A DNA stretch of 64,000 nt, taken from assembly GCA_026826555.1 (NCBI GenBank), contig JAKSZT010053837.1, positions 2,545,687 to 2,609,686 of the forward strand, given 5' to 3'. Below the pieces are notes generated by a model that was not told the DNA's origin, searched no databases, and saw only the letters and a program-made list of their open reading frames with translations. Positions 37,628 to 50,174 of the stretch are shown piece by piece; position 1 is the stretch's first letter, and every line of letters begins with the position of its first letter. The position numbers and the translations under genes are program-made. The DNA comes from Tolypeutes matacus (taxonomy: Eukaryota > Chordata > Mammalia > Cingulata > Chlamyphoridae).

Positions 37628-38149
37628 AACAATAGAAGGATTTTCCACTTGTCTTCGAAGAGAACAATTTTGGTGACTCCACCCCCAGGAAGGATGAAAG
37701 AGACCCTTTTCCCAGCCCCTTCCAGAGAGTTAGTCATGGACATTCCTCAGCCTGTGATGTTTCTGGCGTGCTTGTCTTCTAAGGAGATTCCCCTGGACCT
37801 TCCGGATGACGTGAGGCAGGTGAATGCACGGCTGATGACCACAGAGCCCTTTGGGCATCTTAGATAAATGCACCTGTCCTAGGTATTAATTATTGCTCTT
37901 TTAAAATCTGGGGCTATGGAATTAGCCCATCTGCTGCTAGGCCTTGTGTCTACACAAATCCAAATTACTCACCTCTCATTTCTTTTGTCTTTTATGCAGC
38001 TGCAGCCCCAGACCAAACAGCTCAGATACGACTTTGATGAACCAAAATATATTGGTTATAATGAGTTCTTTGAAAGTGAAGATAAAAGAGTCAAGAAGCC
38101 AAAGGCCTTTTGCCAAACACCTTTTTGCGTCGTTTCCTTCAACTTGTAG
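37628..38149 (+). CDS. Candidate two-exon small protein gene, unrecognised
   Basis: Two ORF blocks are joined by well-formed splice sites. Block A is open from 37628; an ATG at 37694 (A at -3) begins 42 codons ending PDDVRQ at 37819, followed by donor CAG|gtgaat. Intron 37820-37999 is 180 bases and ends in a long pyrimidine tract, 'tcttttgtcttttatgcag'. Block B (38000-38149) is in the same phase 0 and reads LQPQTKQLRYDFDEP then KYIGYNEFFESEDKRVKKP, with TAG at 38147. The joined product would be 91 aa, acidic in the middle and basic near the end, with no signal peptide or transmembrane segment. I do not recognise a family. It lies between GPRC5D and HEBP1, where I know of no human coding gene. 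It could be a lncRNA exon pair, a decayed gene or chance; an upstream exon is also possible (acceptor-like 'cttcgaag' at 37660). Confidence 0.3.
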
Positions 38150-41100
38150 AAACAGAGCTGGAGGGAATGTTGAAGGTCACCTAGTCGGACCCTTCCATTA
38201 ATACTTCACAATAAGGAAGCCAATATTATAACCGGAGGGATTTAGTAACAGGAAAGCAGAGGCCCAGGGACATGAAGGCTGAACCTAAGGTCAGGGGATG
38301 CTCTAGGAGACAGCCAGGGGTACCTCACTCCTGGAAAGCGTTCCTGCAGCTGTACTGTCTTTCCCAGTGCTTCCCAGCCAGGAGGCCACGCACTATAGAG
38401 AGACACAAGGTGGAGTGAGTGTTGGGCATGCCTGGCCAGTGACAACTGCTTCTTGGCTCCTGAGTCTGGGTCCTATTCACACAGGTACATCGGGCTGGCC
38501 TGGCCTCCTCAGCCCAGGGGATGCCTGAGTCCCACCGGTCCCTGCTGGACTCAGAGCCCGCTGGGAAGGCAGTGTGGTTCAATGGACAATGGTTTGGTGG
38601 GTCATAACAGGAAAGAAAGAAAGAAAAGAACATGAGAGTGCCTGTTCATCCTGCAAATACTGCAGCCTTTAAAACTGGCCGTGTGAGGACTGACCATGTG
38701 GGAAGGCTGCATTGGCCAGGAATGAATCACTCGCTCTTGGGCTCATTGGCCCTGGCTGGCTTCATAGGTGTGCAACTTGTGCAGTGACACGGAGTCTCAC
38801 ACTCAGAAGGACCCTACACTTGGCATTCAATGCTCTGTGGCCACTGTATTGAAATTCTCAGTAATTTTATCTCGGAAGTTGTGTTTTGTAAGTGAAGTTG
38901 GCTTACTCACAATCTCCCTCCCACTGCTTCCCTGCCTTTCTGGGATGGGTTCTTGGCCATCCACTCTACACCAGCCCCAGTGCCCCGGGTCACAGGCCTC
39001 CCCTTTCTGTCCCTGCCCCATGACCCCTGCCACCCTCTGCCTAGGGTCACCCATCCGCCATGGAAGGTGGGATTGACTTTTTCACTCCCACCCGGACCCC
39101 CTCATTTTCATTTTGCTCTGGATCCTGCCAGTTAGGTAACTGACTTTGGGCATTTCATATATTTGGATATATGGTGCTTAACCTGATCAGTTCTATAACA
39201 GGCATGTTAACACTGTGTACTTTAATTGTATATTAATATAATGTGCAATTAGTTGTGAAGTATAGGAGCATTTTATCTGGGTTAGCAAATTGCTAAGACT
39301 CTTAGAGTATCATTTATGAATGCTCAGAGTATTTTTTGGAAATGAAGTTAGTCAATACTTGTGTTCCAGTTTGTAACTCTAATGTTTTAATTGACCTAGT
39401 ATATAATCCTCTTATACTGGGTTACTTTATTATTAATAATATGAAAAATACAGAGGTATGTTTAAGTTCAAATGTTGGATCTGGAAGAATAAGTCTGACA
39501 ATACTTAGAAAAAGGTTGACTCTAATAAATTTTTAAATTTTATCTGAGCTGTATTCTGAAAAGGAAAAATTAGGTGCAAGATTTTATAATGGAGATTATT
39601 TAATTGTGATTTTATAAAATATGCAAAGCCTAGCAAAAATGACAGACTGTATTATTTATAATAATATTTTGATGAATGAAGGCTTAAAACCTTCAAAATT
39701 AAAAAACACACCTGGGAAAATAGCATAATATGTCATCAATAAGTCCCCCAAATGTTTCTAAGGGAAAATACATAAATGTATCACAATTTCTTAGTTGTTC
39801 AACTATCATCAGTGAAAAAGTCTTATCATCTACTTAGGAGTACATAGAGTGAAAAAGAGAAAATGGGCCACACAGCTGATAATATTTATTCTTCCAGGAT
39901 GCAGGCAATAGTACATATGATTTTTGATGATAAAATGTTAAATCAGCTGGTAAATTAAAACTTTTACCTCTTAGTATACCATAATATCCCATCAAATCTG
40001 TATGACTGTAGCACATAGAGAGGCAAGGCTTTTCATGCATTTATAGTCTGGTACAGATTTTTGTGATGCAACTTGATAAAAGCACTGATATTGCAAGTTG
40101 CCAACACTTTTAGTTAGATGAGATTCTAGTGACAAGACAATTTTATGAAGGATTTGTGTTGTTTAAATTTAATTTCACTCAAAACTGGATGAGATACAAT
40201 CTTTGGATTAGAAAAGTACTTTGTTGATTCAATATACTTCAAACTGGAAAAACTAAAGGAATTACAAGTGTGGACAACAAATGAGCAGTACATACAGCAC
40301 AATTATTAGAATTTGTTAAAAATTACTAACAATCAAGTTTTACTCATTATGTAGCTTTAGCATCTAAAGAAATGTAATGGAACCTCATGGATTTATTGAA
40401 AGAAAAGGAGATGCAAGTCAGCAAAACTTTTAGAAAAAAAAACCTTTTTTCAGATTTTGGAGCTGACTATATCCACTTGCTATCACCCAGCCAGTGTTCT
40501 GGCAGTTGTGAGGGAACGTGCAAAGCAAAGCATGACAGAAAAACTTGGAAATAAGATTTAGATATTTTGAACCAAAAACTATGTCATTTGGCAAATATTT
40601 TGAGGCGTGATATTTGGATAGGAAAAGTGCATATTTAGCTGTTTTTTTTTTTTTTTTTTTGGCATTCTTAACCATGTTTACATTTGGGGAGAAACCTCTG
40701 ATCTATTTTAGCATATCAAACATAATCAAGGATTCCAAAAGCCACGGTGGTTTTAAAGGATGGCTGCAAACATTTGATACTCCCCCCATCAAGAGGTGGA
40801 GTCTAAGTCCCCTCCACTCGAAGCCGGGCAGGTCAGAGTGATTCTCTTGTAACCAATAAAATGACGTGGAAATGATGATGCATGAATTCAGAGTCCAGGT
40901 CAAAAGAAGCCTTGACATTTGGCCTCCAGAGGCTCTTTTCTGGCATACAGCTGCCGTGCTCTGAGACCACACAGAGCGACCTCCTGCGGGTTCCCTGGCC
41001 AGGGGTACCAGCTAAGCCCAGTCTTCCAACCTTGCTCAGCAAAGCACCAGGCAGGGGAATGAAGAACCCAGCCTGGAAATGGACATCCATGTCTCTATGC

Positions 41101-41708
41101 AAGAATTATCTGCATTGCTGTAAGTTTTCTACAAGTTAACTTTGTTCTCTACAGAGTTGTAAAATAGCCTAGAAAACCCAAAAGCACATCTATCCTAGGA
41201 TCGGAAAATCCCAGAGGCAACCAGCATTCCATTCAAAGGATGCTCATTCCAAAATCTTAAATTGTTTCCTTATGTATCTAATAATTCTAGCTGCTGTATG
41301 TCCCCAATGTTGTTGCAATGCATAGAAGGGAACATTATAAAATCAGTTTGAATGAAATAAAATTAGAGATACTGTTACATCACGTTTCTCTCAAAGTCAC
41401 AATCTTTACTTTCCAGCAGAAAAGCTGAAGCTTGAAAGAATAACATTTGAACAAAACATCTATTTGCTTTCAAAACTCTAAATTAAACTTGGTAATCAAA
41501 GAAGAAAAATGAGTATATTTAATTCTTATACTGAAGAGTGATTCAAAAACATTATGTTTATTATTTAGTTTAAGATTGAAGAAAAATTTCCAGTGCTAAA
41601 TAGAGTTATTGCCAATTTCAACAACCTACCTGTATGAATTTTTAGAGTTTTCACCTTGATAAATTTTCATTAAAAAAATGTAAAAAGCCAGATTCAACAG
41701 TGTACCAG

Positions 41709-42100
41709 AGGGAAGCAGATGTGGCTCAAATGATTGGGCTCCCGCCTACCACATGGGAAGTCCTGGGTTCGGTTCCCAGTGCCTCCTGGAGAAGATGAGC
41801 CAGACCGCAAGCTGGCGTGATGGACTGGTGCAGCGAGCTGATGCAACGAGCTGATGCAACAAGATGACACAGCAAGAGACACAAAGAGGAAACACAATGA
41901 GAGAGTTAACAAAGCAGGGAGCTGAGGTGGGCTCAAATGACTGAGCACCTCTCTCCCACATGAGAAGTCGATCCCAGGTTCGGTTCCCGGTGCCTCCTAA
42001 AGAGAAGACAAGCAGACAGAAAGGACACAGAGAGCAGACAACGAGCACAAACAATGAGGGGAGGGGGCAATAAATAAATCAAATCTTTAAAAAAAAACAA
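41709..42100 (+). repeat. Dimeric DAS-type SINE
   Basis: Head 'gggaagcagatgtggctcaa', B box 'ggttcggttcc' at both units (near 41767 and 41979), tail 'aataaatcaaatcttt'. No clear target duplication. Internal 'gagctgatgcaac' repeated twice around 41837-41862. Confidence 0.88.
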
Positions 42101-42469
42101 CAGCAGTGGATCGAAATACACATTACCTTGTCCTCATGTATTTCACTGGAATGAATTTATAAACAGGTAAACACATCTGTTCACTAAGTCAAAATTATGT
42201 CTAAATTTTTGTTTCTGTATTGTTTATTTTGGATTTTACATTGTATATAATTATCAATAAAATAATATGTACATATTATGATAATAAAAGCACATTAACT
42301 TTGCAATGCTTTTATTTTGCCATCAGTGGTGATGGTAAATGCTGTTTCATAAAATTTTTGTTTCAGGGGTGTGTGTGAGTTTGTCCTGGGTTGACATGTG
42401 AATGTGTTTCTGACTGTGGGTTGGGACAAAGAAAAAGTTTGAAAAATACAAGTCTTGTCAAATGAGCAC

Positions 42470-42600
42470 TGACTTGGAATCTGATTTGGGTTTGAATGTC
42501 TACCACTAATTAGCTTTCTGATCTTGGGCAAGTTCCTTGATCTCTCTGAAATTAAATAAATGCTTCCTCTCCTTTTCCCCATGGTATATTTTACAGAAAG
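42470..42600 (-). repeat. MIR-like fragment
   Basis: Contains 'gatcttgggcaagttccttg' and 'atctctctgaaattaaat', typical of a MIR core. Orientation is inferred only loosely. Confidence 0.5.
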
Positions 42601-42991
42601 GGAAAACACGAATGTTTTTTGTGAAAATTTTGATCTAGGCTGAGTTTTGAAAGCAAAGTGATGATATACACCAGACTTAAGGTTAAATAAGACTGTTTAA
42701 CCTATGTGAGAATACCAGTAAGTTTAAAAGGCTTGTTTATACCTGAATTATCAACATACAAACTAAAATGCTTAGTTCAAATGTTAGGTCTATATATTAA
42801 AGCAGCTCATTTATTCAGTCCTAGAGCCTCTCCCTAGAAATATACTGGTAGCATTACTTAATCATTCTTTAATAACTTTTTTTTTTTATTATTATTATGG
42901 GTAAAAATCAAAATTCTCACAATACATACAAACATTTGTAAAATGATATATAAATATATATGCATATATGTGTATTTGCTTACAAAAATGT

Positions 42992-43020
42992 TATATATAT
43001 ATATATATATACACATATAT
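42992..43020. repeat. (AT)n microsatellite
   Basis: Run of AT units with a short CAC interruption, following an AT-rich L1-like tail at 42875-42990. Confidence 0.8.
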
Positions 43021-43427
43021 TTTAAGAGGTGCTTAGATTACCTTTAATAACTTTTTGAACGTCTGTTTTGTGCCAGGTACTGGGCTGGTGCTTGAGCTAT
43101 CACAGTAGACAGGATTTAGGGCCTGCCACCTGTCCTCAAGGAGCTTCAGACTGGGACGAGATGGAGGGTAGGCAGGGGATGAAGGCATCAGTGGATAGAC
43201 AGTAGATCTTCTGTGGGCACACATGAGGAGGTTTAGGGAAGCCCTCTGAGAAGAAGAGATGTTAAGCTGAGTTAAGCTGCTTAGAGTGAGGGGCGAGAGT
43301 GCCCCAGACCAAGGGACCTGCCTGCACAGAGGCTGGGCAGAAGGGGTGCGGGAGCTCACGGGCACGGGCATCCAGGACCTCAAGGGCTGTGTTAAGGATC
43401 CGAGAGTCATTTCATTCATTTGTTCTT

Positions 43428-43860
43428 TTTTTTTTAAAAAAAAAAAAAAATCAATTTTATTGATACATATTAATAAAGCGTACAATTCATCCAAAGTGTA
43501 CAATCAATGGCATTTGGTATAATCACATAGTTGTTGTGCGTTCATCACTTCAGCCATTATTAGAGCATTTTCATTATTTCAGTAATAATGGTAATAAACA
43601 AAAACCAGATAAATAAAAAAGAAAATTCTTCACCTCTCAATCTCTCTATGCTTCCCCTGCTGTACATAGCTGATATTTCCAGCTATTCTTGCACATTTAT
43701 TTATTTATTAAGCAGTTTTATTGAGATATATTCACATACCATACGATCTATCCAAAGTGTATAATCAATGTCATTCTTTCTTTCAAAGCTGTCTATTGAA
43801 TTCCATTTACTGTCATTCATTCTTTCCACACATCTCCTTAACTATTTATTGGTCTAAATG
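43428..43860 (-). repeat. Two L1 3'-end fragments in tandem
   Basis: Two related tails, each with 'caattttattgatacatatt' or 'gttttattgagatatattca' followed by 'atccaaagtgtacaatcaat' or 'atccaaagtgtataatcaat' (about 43450-43690 and 43705-43860). They are separate insertions or a duplication. Confidence 0.65.
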
Positions 43861-43872
43861 CTATTGGTATAG

Positions 43873-44310
43873 GGGGCAGATGTGGCTCAAATGGTTGGAC
43901 GTCCGTCTGCCATATGGAGGGACCTGGGTTCGATCCCCGGGACCTCCCGGTAAAATAAAAAATATATATATAGAAGGCGCATGGGCTGCCAGGCTCTGTG
44001 TGCCGCTGAGCTGTCGGGCCCGGGAGCCATGCAGCAAGATGATGACGTAACAGGAGAGAGACGCAAGGGAGAGACAAGACGAGATGCTCCGAAAGCTCTG
44101 AAAACCAGGAACCAAGGTGGCGCAGGTGGCAGAACACCTCTCTCCTACATTGGAGGTCTCCAGGATCGAATCCTGGTGAAGACTGGAGGAGAAGGATGAG
44201 AAGAGATGGCAGGAAACAGACACAGAGAATTGCCCAGCGAATGGACACAAAACAGCAAATGGGGAAGGGGGGGTTTAAAATGGATAATGTAAATAAAGAA
44301 ATCTTTAAAA
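43873..44310 (+). repeat. Long dimeric DAS-type SINE with target duplication
   Basis: Flanks TAAATGCTATTGGTATAG (43855-43872) and TAAATGCTATGGGTATAG (44311-44328), 17 of 18 identical. B boxes 'ggttcgatccc' near 43927 and 'ggatcgaatcc' near 44162. Same subfamily as 20490-20940. Several long open frames across it are only repeat. Confidence 0.92.
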
Positions 44311-45094
44311 TAAATGCTATGGGTATAGTAAACAAAGCAGACATGATTAAGCTTACAGTTTGGTGGGAGAGCAAGCAATAGAACAGCAAAAAAGAAAAAA
44401 AACACCCACTATATACATAATTGCTAATTGTAGAACATGCTCTAAAATAATTAATTAAATATGCAGCTTTGATAGAGAATATCATGTATCTCTTAGTTAG
44501 GGTGGGCTAGGAGGGCTTCTCTGAGGAGGCATCATTGAAGCAGAGCCCTGAAGGGTGGGAAAGAGCCAGCTATACCATGTAGAATGGGAGGAAGGCGGGA
44601 GCCAGGGCCAGAGAGCTGGGCGAGTCTCCTTAGTGGCAAAGGGTGGGAGTGGGGTAGGAAGTGGGCATCATATGGTACAGAGATGTGTGACCCAGGCAAA
44701 GGAGTCCCTGCAGCAGGAAACCACTAAAGGGTGGTGAGCAGGGCAGTGACATGACCCAGTGGGGGTTCTGGCTGCAGGCTGTCTAACCTACTCAGGAAGA
44801 CTAGGCGCTTGTGAATGGGCTAGAGAGGCAGGTTAGGAAGCAGGAGACCATCTCAGGAGTGCAGATGAGACACGCTGGTGGCCATCGGTTCCCCAGGCTT
44901 GGGGGGAGGTGATGGAGAATCGGTGATTCAAGAGACACTTTGCATATAGAGTCTCTGTCATGCTGGTGTTTTGGAGGCAGAGAATGAAGGAAAACTGAGC
45001 TTTTGATGCTTCATCAGCAGCCTTTCACATCTCAGTCAATGGGAAATCCATCCTTTCAGTCACTCAATCCAAAAATCTTGGCATCATCTTGACT

Positions 45095-45955
45095 TCTTTC
45101 TTTTACCCCCATATCTAATTTGTCAGGAAACCCTGTTGGTTCTATCTTCAAAATACACACAGATTCTGACCACATCTCACCACTTCGCCATTGTCATCAG
45201 GGAGGGTCCAAGTCATCACCATCTCGTCTGCATAACGCCGGAGACTCCTGCCTGGTCTGCTTCTGCCCTCACTCCTCCTACAGGATATAATCAACATAGT
45301 AGCCTGAGGGATTCCTTCAACACTTGACTTTTACATCACTTCTCTGCTTAAAATCCTGCAATGGGGGAGCGATGTGGCTCAAGCAGTTGAGTGCCTGCCT
45401 CCCACACGGGAGGTCCTGTGTTTGGTTCCCAGTGCCTCCTAAAGAAAAAACAGACAATGAGCAGACAACGTGCAAAAACAACGAGCAAAAACGAGCAGGC
45501 AATGAGTGCAAACAACAAGCAAACAGACAAGGGAGTCATCTCGGGGTGGAAAAAATCCTGCCATGGGCTCTCTATGTCATATAGAGGTAAAGCCAGTATT
45601 TAAAATGGCCTGTAAGGCCTTAAGTGACCTGCCCCTTCTCCTTACTGCTCTGACCCCTCTTTCTCCACTCTCCCCTTTGCTCAGCCCCTCTGCAGTCCCA
45701 GCTGTCTTTCCACACTGTACTCCCTAACACTGCCCTTCCACTTTATCCCATAGCATTTATTACTTTGTATCATGTACTGTGTAATGTACTAATTTATTAT
45801 ATCTATTGTTTAGTATCTTTATCCCCCACGAGAACACTAAGTCCACAAGGGCAAGATCTTTGTCTGTTTTGTTCACTGACATACCTAATTGCCTACAAAT
45901 GGTGTGTGGCATATAGTATGTGCTCAATAAATACTGGCGAAATGAATGAATGGTG
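45095..45955 (+). repeat. L2 element interrupted by a SINE
   Basis: L2-like sequence runs from about 45095, is interrupted at 45366-45551, and resumes with 'aaaatggcctgtaaggcctt' to a tail at about 45925-45955 ('tgctcaataaatactggcga', 'atgaatgaatg'). Confidence 0.75.
45366..45551 (+). repeat. DAS-type SINE inserted in L2, with target duplication
   Basis: Flanks AAAATCCTGCAATGGG (45350-45365) and AAAATCCTGCCATGGG (45552-45567), 15 of 16 identical. The tail is not a plain A-run but CAA/GAGCAAA-rich sequence. Confidence 0.9.
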
Positions 45956-48499
45956 AGAAGAAATCAAGACTGTGTTAAGGCAGAGGGTGGAGTCACATGC
46001 CACAAGCAACAAGGTCGGGGCTAGAGGGTAGTTAATAGGGAAGACTTATGGGCAGAGGCTGCACAGAATGTTCAGGGGCTCCCCGACTCCCACGTGTGGC
46101 CAGGTACTGCTGGAGGTTTTGTGGGTTTATGCTCCAGGCGAGGGTACCCACTTCTCCTCACCCCATCCTCCACTTTACATAGAGGAGTTGGGAGGAGACA
46201 GGGAAGCAGTTGACCCACGGTCAAGTGAAAATGGGGGCTTTCCTGTTGGGAAATGGCCTTGAGATTCTCATCTCAGTTATCAGTCACATGGGGTGGCGGC
46301 GCCTGGATGGTCCTCAGCCCATCTGGCACAGAAGGAAGATTTGTCTCTCCTCAGGATGAGTTCCAGTTTTTTATCCTGAGCAGGTTGGTGAACGGTGGTA
46401 CCGTTTAGAGAGATGAGGAAGACAGAGGGAAGAAAAGGTTCTGGGGGCTAAAAGAGTCCGAGCCAAGAGTCAGGCTTGGACACGTCTCGTCTGACGTATA
46501 TGCGCCTTGTTTGTGTGACCACGTCAGGTAGGTCATTGGAGACATGCACCTGGAGCTTATTTATTAATTTCTGCAGTTTTGGACTTTTCTCCACACGCCA
46601 AGTTCCTGTTGGCACTGAAGACATGCACTGAGCTGGTGGCCAGCAGTCAGTCAGGCTCCCGCTCCCTCCTCATTTCTCAGCTTCCTTCACCCAGTTTCAA
46701 GAATTGGGAGACTCGTTCACTCATTTATTTATCCCACAATCATATCCTCAGCTTTTGCTGTGTATTGGCATCTTGCTGGGAACTGAGAATACAAAAATGA
46801 ATAATACTAAATAGCAGTATTCAAGAAAATCACCTCTAATTGGGGAGCTATGCTAATACACTGCTGTGATTTATGTGCCAAGAAGCATGTGTGACTTGAA
46901 AAATAAACTTTGCCGGTCCCCACCTCTCTTCCTAACAGAAAGAGACCCCAAAAGAAGATGGATGTTCTCAGTTCCCTGTAAGCCCTTACAAGTGACTGTT
47001 TCAAAGCTTGGTGTGTTTGTGTTGCCAGGAGAGGCCCGTTCAGTATACGTCTCAGCAATGGGCCGATTTCTTACCTCCATGTGCCTAAGTGTCAGACTTT
47101 GAAAGGAGATGAGATGAAGAAAAAGTCAAGTCAGGGAGGGAGACGGGCCGGAAATGAATACTTGGCGCAGCGGGACACGGAGGGCAGGGTGGGGTCTGCT
47201 TGGTCACCGTGAGCTCATCTTGGGAGTGTGCGGAGGGGTAAGACGTGGCAGTGAGAGGAGTGAGCACAGGCCCCTGCGGACACCAAGCCTGGAGGGGCTG
47301 TGCAAAGGGACGTGAGGGAAGCCTGCGAAGGGGGCAGGATCCCAGGTAGGTGCATGGGGAGCAGGACAGACCACAGCTGCCGAAGGAGGCGTGATGGAGG
47401 AGAGGCCGGGGCGTGCCAGGGCACGGAGGCGCCACCTGCCCTGGTGGAGACCAGTGTGTGTGCTGCACTTTGCAAATCATGGTCAGCTTCATTCACAGTG
47501 CCAATGAATGGGAGGGGACGAGGGGAGAGGAAATGAACTGCGGGTGTAAATTAATGTGTGAGGCAATGTGTGAAGGAAAGGAAAGAGCTGGGGTGGGCCC
47601 TGGAAAGCAGACAGGATTGAGGGAAGAGTTTCTTATTTCTAATTGGAGACACTTGAGCATGACTGAGAGGAAAGAGGCAGGGAAGAGGGAGAGACTGAAA
47701 TCACAAGGGACAGAGTAGAAGATAGAATCTCACACCTTCCCAAAATCTCGAGTCCAGGTACACACACTTGCACATAACCCCCTTGGAGGTAAGAGACCGG
47801 CCCTGAGCACGGATAACGGAATGCACCTGGAATAGCAGGTGGGGCACCCAATCCTCTGAGAGAGAGAAGGGTCAAGGTGGGTCTCCAAGGACCACCAGGT
47901 CTCCCATAGCTCCTCTTCCTCCATGGAGCCTTTGCGGATACATCCAAGTGCTGCAGGGTCCTCCTGATGCTTGGCATAGTCGTGGCATTGCCCCCTTCTC
48001 ATAGAACACATTCTGCTCACACGGCAAAAAACTGTTGTGAGCTCACCACCTGGTAACCCTTGAGAAAGGACTCTAAAAAGAGAGCAGAGGCAACGTGATT
48101 GCGAACATACAACCATAGACACTATTTAAGGAGGTAACAGTCTTGTGCTTGTATTGGCTGCAGGAGAACTTTATTTAGTTGAGTTTTAATCTCTAGAAGG
48201 AGGGGAAGAGAAGACCAGGGCTGCTAATTTGACAAGTGGTAAGTACAGTGGGGGTCTGTGCTGTTTCTGGAGAATCAAGCTCCTGGAGCTTGTTCATGTA
48301 AGTTCCAGGCAGTGGCATGTACCCTAGGGACACAGGGATTTGCTCACTGCCACTTCGCTGAGCCATGGAGTAAATTATAGAGGGAGGTGGAGCAGCCACC
48401 TGCTGTGCTCACTTGTAGATTCACAGCTTGCCTCGTTTCCTTTCCTACCAGGCAGGGGAACCAGACATTGACCTGAGTAGTTAGTGTTGTGTTGCAGAG

Positions 48500-48760
48500 T
48501 GGATGAGAGCGCGGGCTCTGGGGCTGCACTGCCTGAGTGCAAACGCTGGCTCTGTCGCCTACCATCGGTGTAGCCTGGAGCATGTGAAGGAGCCTCTGAG
48601 CAGCCCCAGTTCCTCATCTGTGGAAGGGGTAGAGATGACAACGCCAGTGACTGCCTCGCAGGGTTGTTGTGTAGATAAAAATGTAATTCATGTGATGAAT
48701 TTAACAGAGTGCCCTGGACACAGAGAGTGCTCAACAAATGCTAACTATCAATGGGTTTGT
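48500..48760 (+). repeat. MIR element
   Basis: Contains 'gagcgcgggctctggggctg', 'ctgtcgcctaccatcggtgt', 'cctcatctgtggaagg' and 'agtgctcaacaaatgctaac' in MIR order. Confidence 0.75.
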
Positions 48761-50016
48761 TTTTTTTTTTTCCTCGTTCAAATAAAACCACATTAAAAAA
48801 CCTGAACATCTTTTTAACGTAACCTCCTTATGCTATTGGGTGAAGTGGGCACTATAAATCGCAAAAGAAGAGGGGTTACTAGAGAGGTGAGGGAAGAGTT
48901 CAGACTCGAGCTGGGGCTTGAGGGATGGGTAGAGGATTGCTAGGAGAGACGGGGGATGCTGGGTGTGGGGGGCAGTGTGAGCAAAGGCGTGGAGGACGGA
49001 GAGTGGGGAGCTTCTTAGGGGAACCAGGAGTGATTTTCAGGCTCCTGGCTGATCAGGAGCCCAGGAGAGAGAAGAGCACGCTATTAGAGAAGAGGTTGGG
49101 GTTTGAGCCGGCTCATAAAAGGACTTTTTGACAGGGTCTAATTAATTCACTGCTAAGGAAAGAACAGGGCACTTCCCCTGAAGCTTAATTATGACATCAA
49201 GCACACACCAGTTCCTGCCACATCTTCAACCACTCTGGCACTTCTACCTCGCAGGATTCCTGGTTCTGAATTTGTGGATATTGTTTCGGTCTGTCCCCAA
49301 ATCCCTATAGCATATTGGTTGCTATAGAAACAAAAATATTTCTAAAGAAAAGGCCTAGAGCTGGTTAAGAATATAAACTCAAAGACAAACTCCATGGCAT
49401 CCAACCATATAAATACCCGTCCATGTGGCAAGCTATGACACTTTAATTGCTGTGCTCAAGATCAAAGCAACATTACTCAGGAGTGGAGAAGCCAAGTGTA
49501 AATTAAGAGGTCTTCCTTAAACAAGGGATGATCGACTCCCGGAGCTCAGCCAAGGTTCATGTGCACTTACACAGTCACCTGATGCCCCTTAAACACTTGT
49601 TTAAGCCTAAGAGTGTAGTATTGTGCTGTGGTCCATGCAGAACACATTTTATTGGGTGATGCTCACGAAAGGCATGATGTTACTGCCCCAGGCAAACGGC
49701 TACCCCAGCACAACAAAGCATCCTCACGTATGTCTACTGTTTCCCAGCTTAAGCATACAGCAGTCTAGAATGTTAGCAATATTCTCTGCTCCAGACCCTA
49801 GGGAGATGAAGAATGAGATGGGGCCAGTGGGTCTTCTCAGTTTCTCTTTTAGGAAAGACACTGGCAAGAGAGTGAGTGGGAGACAGGAAAAAAAATTGCT
49901 TTACCAGTCCATGGGTTGGCAGTTAGAAACCGTGGTCTCTGTGGTTCTGTTTCCATTATTAAATCCAAAGTGAAGACAAACATTTCATTTCCTTAGTTCT
50001 GTCCCTCTTTTCTCTT

Positions 50017-50174
50017 TTTTTTTTTTTTTTTTTTTTTAAATATTTTATTTATTTATTCATTTATCCCCCCCTTGCTGCTTGTGCTCTCTGGGTCAGCTAA
50101 CCACGCTGTGTGGGCGGGCTTGCCTTCACCAGGAGGCCCCGGGAAGCCCTACTGATTGAGCCACAGCCGCTTCC
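50017..50174 (-). repeat. DAS-type SINE with internal deletion of the B box
   Basis: Flanked by CCCTCTTTTCTCTT (50003-50016 and 50175-50188). Compared with 21587-21793, about 33 bases are missing between 'aggaggccccggga' and 'agccctactgattgagccac', removing the B-box region. The tail is a T run plus ATTT units on the plus strand. Confidence 0.9.

Noticed and set aside
43838..44485. 215-codon open frame on the minus strand
   Set aside because: Runs across a SINE and the L1 tail beside it; similar frames occur at other SINE copies (5123-5605, 13374-13808, 35903-36280).
47085..47718. Overlapping long open frames on both strands in a GC-richer patch
   Set aside because: High GC lowers stop frequency. 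There are no splice sites in phase, no domain and no similarity I recognise.
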